Below are positions 1-6,205 of a stretch of DNA of 6,205 nucleotides, piece after piece. The translations under genes were made by a program, and so were the position numbers. The notes under the pieces were generated by a model. That model was not told the DNA's origin and ran no database searches. It saw nothing but the letters and a program-made list of their open reading frames with translations. This DNA is from Rhodothermota bacterium. Lineage in GTDB: Bacteria > Hydrogenedentota > Hydrogenedentia > Hydrogenedentales > GCA-2746185. Location of the stretch: the NCBI GenBank assembly GCA_009885415.1, contig VFKU01000868.1, positions 1 through 6,205 of the forward strand, written 5' to 3'. Within the stretch, counting starts at the first letter, position 1; each line of letters opens with the position of its first letter.

Positions 1-1401
<1,401 letters not shown>

Positions 1402-1407
1402 GCGAAA

Positions 1408-1413
1408 CTCCTC
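1408..1413 (-). promoter_or_regulatory. Shine-Dalgarno of the acyl-CoA synthetase gene
   Basis: Read on the minus strand this is GAGGAG, ending 6 nt before the ATG at 1401-1399. It favours that ATG over the in-frame ATGs four and five codons downstream. Confidence 0.75.
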
Positions 1414-1435
1414 AACTCGTTGCGGGATTCCGATC

Positions 1436-1460
1436 GTAGCATGGGCGGCCCGCCCATACG
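1436..1460 (+). repeat. Solitary REP-like palindromic unit
   Basis: The unit starts with GTAG (1436-1439), followed by a hairpin of ATGGGCG (1441-1447), loop GCC (1448-1450) and CGCCCAT (1451-1457). Aligned without gaps to the unit at 5109-5133 it is identical at 20 of 25 positions. Two of the differences (1447 and 1451) change a T-A pair to a G-C pair, so the stem is preserved. A GTRG head followed by an imperfect hairpin is the layout of bacterial REP sequences. It lies 35 nt upstream of the acyl-CoA synthetase start codon, so it could also sit in that gene's leader or act as an operator. No T-run follows on either side, so it does not look like a terminator. Confidence 0.55.
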
Positions 1461-1661
1461 CCGCGGCGCTCGACATAACCGATTCGCCGGCACCGCTGCG
1501 AAAAATATCAGACGGCCCGCGCCCGGTCAACGCGCGGACCGCCCTTTTACCGCATCGTCGGGACGCTGCCGATCGTGTACCATCCCCTCGTCGCCACCGG
1601 GGCCCCGCGCTCCTGGATCGACCGCTTCATTCACGCGCCGCGATCGTTCACAATCGACCGA

Positions 1662-1667
1662 AAGGAG
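1662..1667 (+). promoter_or_regulatory. Shine-Dalgarno supporting the GTG start of queC
   Basis: AAGGAG lies 11 nt upstream of the GTG at 1679. The spacing is long, but this is the only good site near the expected QueC N-terminus and no in-frame ATG lies between it and the PP-loop. Confidence 0.6.
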
Positions 1668-1678
1668 ACTGTCCGCCC

Positions 1679-2383
1679 GTGGTCGAAACCTCGCACCCCC
1701 CCGCCGTCGTGCTGCTTAGTGGCGGCATGGATTCCTCCGTTCTCCTCCATCACGTCGCACGCGAGTTGCACCGTGCGCCCGTGCATGCGATCAGCTTTGA
1801 TTACGGTCAGCGACACCGGCGCGAACTGGAGGCCGCCGCGTGGCAAGCCAAGGCCGCCGGAGCGGCGGTGCACCAAATCATCGATATGTCATTCCTCGGG
1901 AGCCTGATCAAAGGCGGGACTTCGTTGGTCGCAGGCGGAGCGGAGGTACCGGATTTGACAGCGCTCTCCCCCACCTCGCTCGATCAACCCCCCACCTACG
2001 TCCCCAATCGAAACATGATCCTCCTCGCGCTCGCCGCCGCCTACGCCGAGGCCCATTCCATCCGCGACGTCTTTTACGGTGCGCAAGCCCACGACGAATA
2101 CGGATACTGGGACTGCACGTGCGATTTCCTCACGCGCATCAACGCCACCCTCGCACTCAACCGCCGCGACGCCGTGACGATTCATGCACCACTGATCGCC
2201 AAGCGCAAGGCGGAGCTGGTCACGACGGGCTGCGCGCTTGGGGTCGATTTCGCGCACACCTGGAGCTGTTACCGCGGCGGCGAGATGGCTTGCGGCACGT
2301 GTCCGACCTGCGTCGAGCGCCTGAAAGCCTTCGCCGAAGCGGGCGCGGTCGATCCGCTTCCCTACGCGCGGATTCGCACGTGA
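1679..2383 (+). CDS. queC: 7-cyano-7-deazaguanine (preQ0) synthase QueC
   Basis: QueC is an ATP-dependent, zinc-binding cytoplasmic enzyme that converts 7-carboxy-7-deazaguanine plus ammonia to preQ0, the precursor of queuosine in tRNA. The 234 residues fit the family length (about 220-235). Visible motifs are the ATP pyrophosphatase loop LLSGGMDSS (12-20), FDYGQRHRRE (40-49), YVPNRNMILL (107-116), and the zinc site with Cys197, Cys205, Cys208 and Cys211 in a SCYRGGEMACGTCPTC context. The GTG start places the PP-loop about ten residues from the N-terminus, as is usual. The frame is open further upstream, but that extension has no family resemblance. YVPNRN replaces the more familiar YVPxRN, and GYWDCTCDF (142-150) replaces the usual GYPDCRxEF, marking a divergent QueC branch. 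No queD, queE or queF is visible nearby. Use for DNA 7-deazaguanine modification instead of tRNA queuosine cannot be excluded. Confidence 0.95.
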   Translation: MVETSHPPAVVLLSGGMDSSVLLHHVARELHRAPVHAISFDYGQRHRRELEAAAWQAKAAGAAVHQIIDMSFLGSLIKGGTSLVAGGAEVPDLTALSPTSLDQPPTYVPNRNMILLALAAAYAEAHSIRDVFYGAQAHDEYGYWDCTCDFLTRINATLALNRRDAVTIHAPLIAKRKAELVTTGCALGVDFAHTWSCYRGGEMACGTCPTCVERLKAFAEAGAVDPLPYARIRT

Positions 2384-2406
2384 AGCGGGCATTGCACCGC
2401 AGTTCG

Positions 2407-2426
2407 CCGTTCGATAGGCTAAGGGC
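2407..2426. repeat. Possible fragment of a widespread intergenic repeat (degenerate)
   Basis: This short stretch, CCGTTCGATAGGCTAAGGGC, lies between queC and the MBL-fold gene. From memory it differs at two positions from a motif (GTTCGACAGGCTCAGGG core) that recurs in intergenic DNA of many environmental bacterial genomes and gives spurious peptides such as PFDRLRA or ALSLSNG. Only one copy is in the window, so its repeat nature is recalled and not shown here. It partly overlaps a weak promoter-like pair, TTGCAC (2392-2397), 17 nt, TAGGCT (2415-2420). Confidence 0.3.
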
Positions 2427-2468
2427 TTCCAGGGCAACAGACCTCAAAGCATATGGAAGGAATCTCTC

Positions 2469-3317
2469 ATGCGTATGACACTCTTGGCCTTGCTGCTCGC
2501 GGCGGTACCAGCCTTTGCCGAGGACGTAAAGATCACTGTGTACCCCGTCGCCGGGCCGGTCTCGATGATCGAAGGCCGCGGCGGCAACATCGGCATTTCG
2601 AGCGGCGAAGACGGCATGTTGATGATCGACACGCAGTACGCCAACATCTCCGCGCCGATCGAGGACGCGATGAAGACCATCGGGCCCGGGCCGCTCAAGC
2701 TGGTGGTAAACACCCACTTCCACGGCGACCATACCGGCGGCAACATCAACTTCGGACTGAAGGCCCCCGTGGTCGCGCAGGACAACGTCCGCACACGCAT
2801 GATCGGTACGAAGGACCTCAAGGACGCCGCCTTCCGCAGCAGCCTGCCGACGGTCACCTACGCCGACAAGGCCTCGATCCATTTCAACGGCGAGGAGCTT
2901 CGGCTGGTCCACGTCCCTAACGGGCACACCGACGGCGACACGCTCATCTTCTTCACCAAGTCAAACGTGGTCCACACGGGCGACCAATTCACCAACGGCA
3001 TGTACCCCTTCATCGACTTGACGGGTGGCGGCTCGGTCGACGGCTACCTCGCCAACGTCGCCAAGATGCTCGAGCTCATCCCCGACGACGCTAAGATCAT
3101 CCCGGGCCACGGCCCGCTCGCGACGAAGAAAGATTTGCTCACCTTCCAGACCACGCTCAAGGACACGATCGACACTATTCGAAAGGCCGCGGCTGCGGGA
3201 AAGACGATGGAGGAAGTCCAGGCGGCGGGCCTCCCCGCGAAATATGACTCCTGGGGCAAGGCCTTCGTCAGCACGAAATCCTGGATCACCATCGTCTATC
3301 AAAGCAGCACAAAATAA
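2469..3317 (+). CDS. Exported metallo-beta-lactamase-fold hydrolase
   Basis: The 282-residue protein begins with a short signal peptide (Arg2, a Leu/Ala-rich core, likely cleavage after AVPAFA at residue 17), so the enzyme should act outside the cytoplasm. The metal-binding set is complete: THFHGDHTGG with His83, His85, Asp87 and His88, then His153 in PNGHTDGD, Asp172 in HTGDQF, and His214 in IPGHGP. This supports a binuclear zinc (or Fe/Zn) hydrolase. The bridging Asp172 and overall layout fit the broad glyoxalase-II/SoxH-like MBL group; the class B1 Cys ligand is absent. Substrate is unknown; lactones, thioesters or other esters are possible. The ATG at 2469 follows GGAAGGAA (2455-2462) with 6 nt spacing; Met3 is an alternative. 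It lies 85 nt after queC, and its stop codon overlaps the ribosome-binding site of the next hydrolase gene, implying joint translation. Antibiotic resistance should not be assumed. Confidence 0.93.
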   Translation: MRMTLLALLLAAVPAFAEDVKITVYPVAGPVSMIEGRGGNIGISSGEDGMLMIDTQYANISAPIEDAMKTIGPGPLKLVVNTHFHGDHTGGNINFGLKAPVVAQDNVRTRMIGTKDLKDAAFRSSLPTVTYADKASIHFNGEELRLVHVPNGHTDGDTLIFFTKSNVVHTGDQFTNGMYPFIDLTGGGSVDGYLANVAKMLELIPDDAKIIPGHGPLATKKDLLTFQTTLKDTIDTIRKAAAAGKTMEEVQAAGLPAKYDSWGKAFVSTKSWITIVYQSSTK

Positions 3318-3323
3318 GGGGAG
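3316..3323 (+). promoter_or_regulatory. Shine-Dalgarno overlapping the upstream stop codon
   Basis: AAGGGGAG overlaps the TAA stop (3315-3317) of the MBL-fold gene. It stands 7 nt from the ATG at 3331 but only 1 nt from the ATG at 3325, so it favours 3331 as the start. The overlap with the stop codon suggests translational coupling. Confidence 0.7.
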
Positions 3324-3330
3324 TATGCCC

Positions 3331-4236
3331 ATGGGCGAACGCGCAACCGGACAACGCAGGCGCGGCGTTTCTGCGGCCTTCGCCCTGATCGGATTCACGC
3401 TGGCGACCATCGCATCGGCCAAGGATATCGTGCTCGAGTCCGGTTTCGTCGAGAGCGATGGCGAACAGATTTATTACGAGACCCTGGGCTCGGGCGATCC
3501 GCTCGTGCTCTCGCACGGCCTCGGCGGCAACCACGCGATCTGGTACCAACAAGTGCCGGCCTTCGCCGATCGCTACCGGGTCATCACCTGGGACCAGCGC
3601 GGCTTCGGCCGCTCGACGGACACCGGCAAGGCCTCCGGCCCCGCGGCGGCCGTGGAGGATCTCAAAGCGCTCCTCGATCATCTCAAGATCGATCGCGCGC
3701 ATCTCGTCGGGCAATCCATGGGCGGCTGGACCGTCGCTGGCTTCGCGTTGAAGTGGCCCGCGCGCGTCCGTTCGTTAGTGCTTGCGGATACGCTCGGCGG
3801 AATCTTCACGCCCGAGGCCGCGCAGCATTACGACGCGTACATCCGGCAAGTCGCCACCACGCCGCCGCCGGACCAGTGGCCCTTCACGCGCCACCCGGCC
3901 TTGGGCGAAGAACTGGGCGTGCGAGACCCAGCGAAGGCGCTCCTCTATCGCGGAATCGCGAGCGTCGCCGCGCCAGCGCCAGCGGGCATGGGCCTCAAGC
4001 TGCGGCAGACGGCGTACAAAATGGAAGACGTGCGCTCGTTGAATGTCCCGGTGCTTTTTGTCGTCGGTGAGCACGACCCGATCTTTCCTCCCGCGGTAGT
4101 TCGTTCCGTCGCGGCCGAGGTCAAGGGCGCGCAAGTGAAGGAATTGCCCGGTGCGGGCCATTCGCCGTATTTTGAGACCCCCGACGCTTGGAACGATGTG
4201 GTCTCCGCGTTTCTCTCAGAGACGAAGAGTCGATAA
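3331..4236 (+). CDS. Exported alpha/beta-fold hydrolase (serine hydrolase)
   Basis: The protein has 301 residues. A basic start (RQRRR-like arginines at residues 4-11) is followed by a hydrophobic stretch ending at IASA (27-30), a likely Sec signal peptide, so the enzyme is probably periplasmic or secreted. Canonical alpha/beta hydrolase elements follow: the oxyanion strand HGLGG (62-66), WDQRGFGRS (87-95), nucleophile elbow GQSMGG with Ser129, acid Asp249 in GEHDP, and His277 in GAGHSPY. The domain resembles 3-oxoadipate enol-lactonase/haloperoxidase-type hydrolases of about 260-280 residues, but those are cytoplasmic and the substrate here is not predictable. ATG 3331 is chosen over ATG 3325 by ribosome-binding-site spacing; the two differ by two residues. 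Only 13 nt separate it from the MBL-fold gene, so the two almost certainly form an operon and may act on the same or successive substrates. Confidence 0.92.
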   Translation: MGERATGQRRRGVSAAFALIGFTLATIASAKDIVLESGFVESDGEQIYYETLGSGDPLVLSHGLGGNHAIWYQQVPAFADRYRVITWDQRGFGRSTDTGKASGPAAAVEDLKALLDHLKIDRAHLVGQSMGGWTVAGFALKWPARVRSLVLADTLGGIFTPEAAQHYDAYIRQVATTPPPDQWPFTRHPALGEELGVRDPAKALLYRGIASVAAPAPAGMGLKLRQTAYKMEDVRSLNVPVLFVVGEHDPIFPPAVVRSVAAEVKGAQVKELPGAGHSPYFETPDAWNDVVSAFLSETKSR

Positions 4237-4314
4237 ACCAGCGAGGGCAACAGGGAGTCTAAGTTTCGGCGAGACTGGATCGTTTTGGGGTTTTTTGGAC
4301 GGGAGATCGTGACT
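4237..4314 (+). other. Intergenic leader before the lipoprotein esterase, with a T/G-rich tract
   Basis: These 78 bases separate two co-directional hydrolase genes. A strand-biased tract TTTTGGGGTTTTTTGG (4283-4298) stands out against the GC-rich background. GGGAG at 4301-4305 is the probable ribosome-binding site of the next gene, 9 nt before the ATG at 4315. I see no stem before the T-run, so a terminator is not supported. Co-transcription with the upstream pair is possible. Confidence 0.45.
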
Positions 4315-5103
4315 ATGTCGAGGCACTATGGGCGGATGTTCTCAGGGATTCTTGCGGCCCTCGCGCTGGCCGGATGCATCAATGTGCGCGTGCAGGACAG
4401 CAAAATCGGCATTGAGACGGACATGACCCAATCGGCCAACGGCTTCTACGCTTTTCGCACCGAGGCTGACGGCGAGTCCTGGCCCGCCGTCGTCTACGTT
4501 CCCGCGGGCTACACGCCCGACAAGGAATGGCCCCTGGTCGTGTTCCTCCACGGCATGGGCGAGCGCGGAAGCGACGGCTGGAAGCAGGCCGAAGTCGGCA
4601 TTGGCCGCGCGATCCGGCTCAACCCCGAGCGCTTCCCGGCGCTGGTTGTGATGCCGCAGTGCTCGACCGATACCACGTGGGGCTCAGGAGAAAATCCGAA
4701 GGGCGCGCCCGCGTGGAAACACATCGATTCCGCGATCGCGTACGTCGAAAAGCATTACAACGTAGAGAAAAAACGCGTCGCGCTCACCGGCCTCTCGATG
4801 GGCGGCTTCGGCACCTTCCGCTACGGCGCGATGCGCGCGGATCGGGTCAGCGCCTTCATGCCGGTCTGCGGCGGCGGCGATCCGGCCGACGCGAAGGAAC
4901 TCTCCCGGCGTCCGATGTGGGCCTTCCACGGCCTTGCCGACACCACGGTGAAACCCGAACGCAGCCGACAGATGGTCGACGCCGTGAAAGCCGCCGGCGG
5001 AAACGTCCAACTCACCGAATACGAGGGCATCGGCCACAACAGTTGGGACAAAGCCTACGGCGATCCCGCAGCCATCGGCTGGCTGCTCGCGCAATCTCTA
5101 TGA
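4315..5103 (+). CDS. Lipoprotein serine esterase (PHB-depolymerase/feruloyl-esterase-like alpha/beta hydrolase)
   Basis: The 262-residue protein starts with a lipoprotein signal: SRHYGR, a hydrophobic core and the lipobox LALAGC with the lipidated Cys21. It is therefore probably anchored in a membrane facing the periplasm or cell exterior. The alpha/beta hydrolase domain shows VVFLHGMGERG (75-85, oxyanion region), nucleophile GLSMGGFG with Ser161, CGGGDP (185-190), acid Asp209 in HGLADTTV, and His241 in GIGHNSWDKAY. This set is typical of the phospholipase/carboxylesterase-like and PHB-depolymerase-like esterases common in Planctomycetota and related bacteria, where carbohydrate-linked esters are frequent substrates; the substrate here is unknown. 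The ATG at 4315 gives a compact n-region and has GGGAG 9 nt upstream. A TTG at 4285 would add ten residues and is less likely. It lies 78 nt after the previous hydrolase gene and its stop is 4 nt before an inverted repeat pair. Confidence 0.92.
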   Translation: MSRHYGRMFSGILAALALAGCINVRVQDSKIGIETDMTQSANGFYAFRTEADGESWPAVVYVPAGYTPDKEWPLVVFLHGMGERGSDGWKQAEVGIGRAIRLNPERFPALVVMPQCSTDTTWGSGENPKGAPAWKHIDSAIAYVEKHYNVEKKRVALTGLSMGGFGTFRYGAMRADRVSAFMPVCGGGDPADAKELSRRPMWAFHGLADTTVKPERSRQMVDAVKAAGGNVQLTEYEGIGHNSWDKAYGDPAAIGWLLAQSL

Positions 5104-5107
5104 AAGA

Positions 5108-5132
5108 GGTGGCATGGGCTTCCAGCCCATGC
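5108..5132 (+). repeat. REP-like unit, left arm
   Basis: Outer GGTG start with GTGG at 5109-5112, stem 5112-5120 paired with 5124-5132, loop 5121-5123 (TCC). The unit begins 4 nt after the esterase stop codon. No T-run follows, so it is not a typical intrinsic terminator for that gene. Confidence 0.85.
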
Positions 5133-5182
5133 GCGCTTTCACCCGAGGCTCAGGCAGGTAAAAAAATACTTTGGGTTGACCT

Positions 5183-5207
5183 GCATGGGCTGGAAGCCCA
5201 TGCCACC
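5183..5207 (-). repeat. REP-like unit, right arm
   Basis: Exact reverse complement of the left arm. Stem 5183-5191 paired with 5195-5203, loop GGA (5192-5194), CCAC tail at 5203-5206. Reading nadA transcription on the minus strand, a T-rich run (complement of 5160-5166) follows this hairpin only after about 16 nt. Weak termination is conceivable but not typical. Confidence 0.85.
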
Positions 5208-5222
5208 AAAGCCAGGCCCCTC

Positions 5223-6205
5223 TTAGCGGATTTCCAACATCCGGTCGATCGGTTTGCGCGCGCGTGTGATGATGTCCGCGGGCAGTTCGATCTGGTATTG
5301 CAGCTTTTCGAGCGCTTCGAGCGTGTCTTCCATCGTGATCTGGTTCATGTGAGGGCAACGGAAGCTGCATAGACGAAGCATGTTCTTGTCCGGGTGCGCC
5401 GCGGCGATGTTGTCGCCCATTGTGCACTCGGTGAGCAGCAAGAATTGATCGCCTTCCATCCGCTCGACCGCGGCAATAAGCTGTTTCGTGCTGCCGGTAA
5501 AATCCGACGCGGCCACGACTTCGGGGCTGCATTCCGGGTGCGCGAGCACTTTGACGCCGGGGTGTTGCTTGCGCACGAGTTCGATGTCCTCGACGCGGAA
5601 GAGTTCATGCACCTCGCAGCGCGCGCGCCAGCCGATGAGCGTCGGTTCTTTGGGCAGGTCCGTGTGCATCCCGCGCAGGAAGCCCGGCAGCACGAAACTC
5701 ATCCCGAGTTCCTTGGCGGTATTGCGTGCGAGGAACTCATCGGGCAGAAGCATGATGTGCTGATGGCCCAGTCCGCGCAAGTGCTTGATGACGGCGGCGG
5801 CATTGCCCGAGGTGCAGCAATAGTCCGACTCGGCCTTGGCGTCCGCGTAGGTATTCACGTAGGTCACCACCGGTACGCCGGGGTATTGCTTCTTGAGATC
5901 GCGGATGTCGCTCACATTGATCCCGCCCGCGAGCGAACACAGCGCCTTCTCGGAGGGCAACAAGACCATCTTATGAGGATTGAGAATCTTGGCGGTCTCG
6001 GCCATGAAGAGCACGCCGCAAAATACGATGATCTCCGCGTCGGTCTCCGCGGAGATGCGCGAGAGCTCGAGCGAGTCGCCGGTGTGGTCGGGCACGGAGC
6101 AGTAAAGCGCAGGCTCCATGTAGTTGTGACCAAGAATTATTGCGCCTTTTTCACGCTTGAGCCGGTTTATTTTCTGGACCAACTCTGACTTATAGAGAAT
6201 CTCTA
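5223..6205 (-). CDS. nadA: Quinolinate synthase NadA, N-terminus cut by window edge
   Basis: NadA is the cytoplasmic [4Fe-4S] enzyme that condenses iminoaspartate (from NadB) with dihydroxyacetone phosphate to quinolinate in de novo NAD synthesis. Counting from the TTG at 6182-6180, 319 residues are visible. They include ILGHNYMEPALY (16-27), DHTGDSLELSR (32-42), FCGVLFMAETAKILNP (54-69), TYVNTYADAKAESDYCCTSGN (107-127) and LLPDEF (145-150). By motif position the three cluster ligands are Cys82 (LPSEKALCSLA), Cys189 (GWRARCEVHE) and Cys276 (FRCPHMNQIT). Several further cysteines, including Cys122-Cys123, are usual for this branch. The frame stays open upstream to the window edge (residues EILYKSE before that TTG), and there is no good ribosome-binding site for the TTG, so the true start is probably outside. 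It converges with the lipoprotein esterase; nadB and nadC are not in view. Confidence 0.95.
   Translation of the reverse strand, partial: EILYKSELVQKINRLKREKGAIILGHNYMEPALYCSVPDHTGDSLELSRISAETDAEIIVFCGVLFMAETAKILNPHKMVLLPSEKALCSLAGGINVSDIRDLKKQYPGVPVVTYVNTYADAKAESDYCCTSGNAAAVIKHLRGLGHQHIMLLPDEFLARNTAKELGMSFVLPGFLRGMHTDLPKEPTLIGWRARCEVHELFRVEDIELVRKQHPGVKVLAHPECSPEVVAASDFTGSTKQLIAAVERMEGDQFLLLTECTMGDNIAAAHPDKNMLRLCSFRCPHMNQITMEDTLEALEKLQYQIELPADIITRARKPIDRMLEIR

Larger units (their letters stand above)
1402..1678. other. Divergent intergenic region between the acyl-CoA synthetase gene and queC
   Basis: These 277 bases must hold the start signals of both divergent genes, unless transcription enters from elsewhere. 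They contain the acyl-CoA synthetase ribosome-binding site (1408-1413), a REP-like hairpin (1436-1460) and the queC ribosome-binding site (1662-1667). I see no convincing sigma-70 promoter. The best plus-strand guess before queC is TTCATT (1626-1631), 17 nt, then CACAAT (1649-1654), which is weak. I could not recognise a preQ1 riboswitch or any other structured leader. Plus-strand reading frames stay open across this region because of high GC and are not taken as genes. Confidence 0.6.
5108..5207. repeat. REPIN: two REP-like hairpins in perfect inverted orientation
   Basis: Positions 5108-5132 and 5183-5207 are exact reverse complements over 25 bases, separated by a 50-base spacer. Each arm is itself a hairpin with a 9-bp stem and 3-base loop: GCATGGGCT, loop TCC, AGCCCATGC on the left, and the complement with loop GGA on the right. 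Each arm carries a GTGG tetranucleotide at its outer end, which is the arrangement of REP doublets mobilised by RAYT (TnpA-REP) transposases. The element fills nearly all of the 119-base gap between two convergent genes. It could fold as two small hairpins or one large cruciform and may limit read-through between the genes. The spacer has a run of seven A (5160-5166). No transposase gene is in the window, so mobility is inferred. Confidence 0.85.

Noticed and set aside
2469..3317. The MBL-fold protein as a beta-lactam resistance enzyme
   Set aside because: The metal ligands are those of the broad hydrolase superfamily; the class B1 Cys ligand is missing and nothing in the context suggests resistance.
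2431..4253. Shared 10-mer AGGGCAACAG at 2431-2440 and 4244-4253 upstream of two hydrolase genes, as a common operator
   Set aside because: The same 10-mer also occurs inside the acyl-CoA synthetase coding region (1032-1041), and several chance 10-mer matches are expected in a window of this size. There is no palindrome around it.
5133..5182. A CRISPR or phase-variation cassette in the spacer between the inverted arms
   Set aside because: There are only two arms, in inverted and not direct orientation, and there is no invertase gene. The 50-base spacer has no coding potential or internal repeat beyond a 4-bp AGGT/ACCT match.
5108..5207. The inverted repeats as a classical bidirectional Rho-independent terminator
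   Set aside because: Neither hairpin is directly followed by a T-run on the relevant strand; the only A/T-run is about 16 nt from the right hairpin. The outer GTGG and doublet layout fit a REPIN better, although some effect on termination is possible.
5394..6188. A 264-codon plus-strand open frame opposite nadA
   Set aside because: The minus-strand NadA reading has all family motifs across its whole length. The plus-strand peptide is a mirror frame without a recognisable domain.

Overview
The window is a GC-rich bacterial chromosome segment with housekeeping and exported-enzyme genes packed closely together. It holds six protein genes: two on the minus strand, both cut by the window edges, and four on the plus strand. 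The source may be a member of the PVC/Planctomycetota group or another GC-rich environmental lineage. This rests on three weak pointers: the style of the NadA and QueC sequences, the lipoprotein esterase family, and the GTGG/GTAG-headed palindromic repeats. There is no rRNA or other phylogenetic marker here, so the placement is an inference only.

Layout from left to right. (1) Positions 1-1401, minus strand: an AMP-forming medium/long-chain acyl-CoA synthetase of AlkK type, lacking its C-terminal end at the window edge. (2) Positions 1402-1678: a divergent intergenic region holding a solitary REP-like hairpin (1436-1460). (3) Positions 1679-2383, plus: QueC, the preQ0 synthase, starting at a GTG. 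(4) Positions 2469-3317, plus: an exported metallo-beta-lactamase-fold hydrolase. It is followed almost without a gap by an exported alpha/beta hydrolase (3331-4236), whose Shine-Dalgarno overlaps the preceding stop codon. (5) Positions 4315-5103, plus: a lipoprotein serine esterase of the PHB-depolymerase/feruloyl-esterase-like type. (6) Positions 5108-5207: two REP-like hairpins in perfect inverted orientation (a REPIN) that fill the convergent gap. (7) Positions 5223-6205, minus: quinolinate synthase NadA, with its N-terminus running off the right edge.

QueC and NadA are cofactor and tRNA-modification enzymes with no visible partners nearby. The MBL-fold hydrolase and the alpha/beta hydrolase look like a translationally coupled pair of secreted hydrolases. 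The lipoprotein esterase may belong to the same transcription unit, giving three successive envelope or extracytoplasmic hydrolases, but no substrate can be read from the sequence.

The most interesting non-coding signal is the small REP family: the two-unit REPIN at 5108-5207 and a diverged third unit at 1436-1460. The third unit keeps the hairpin through a compensatory base-pair change. I see no CRISPR array, tRNA, rRNA, transposase gene or defence system.
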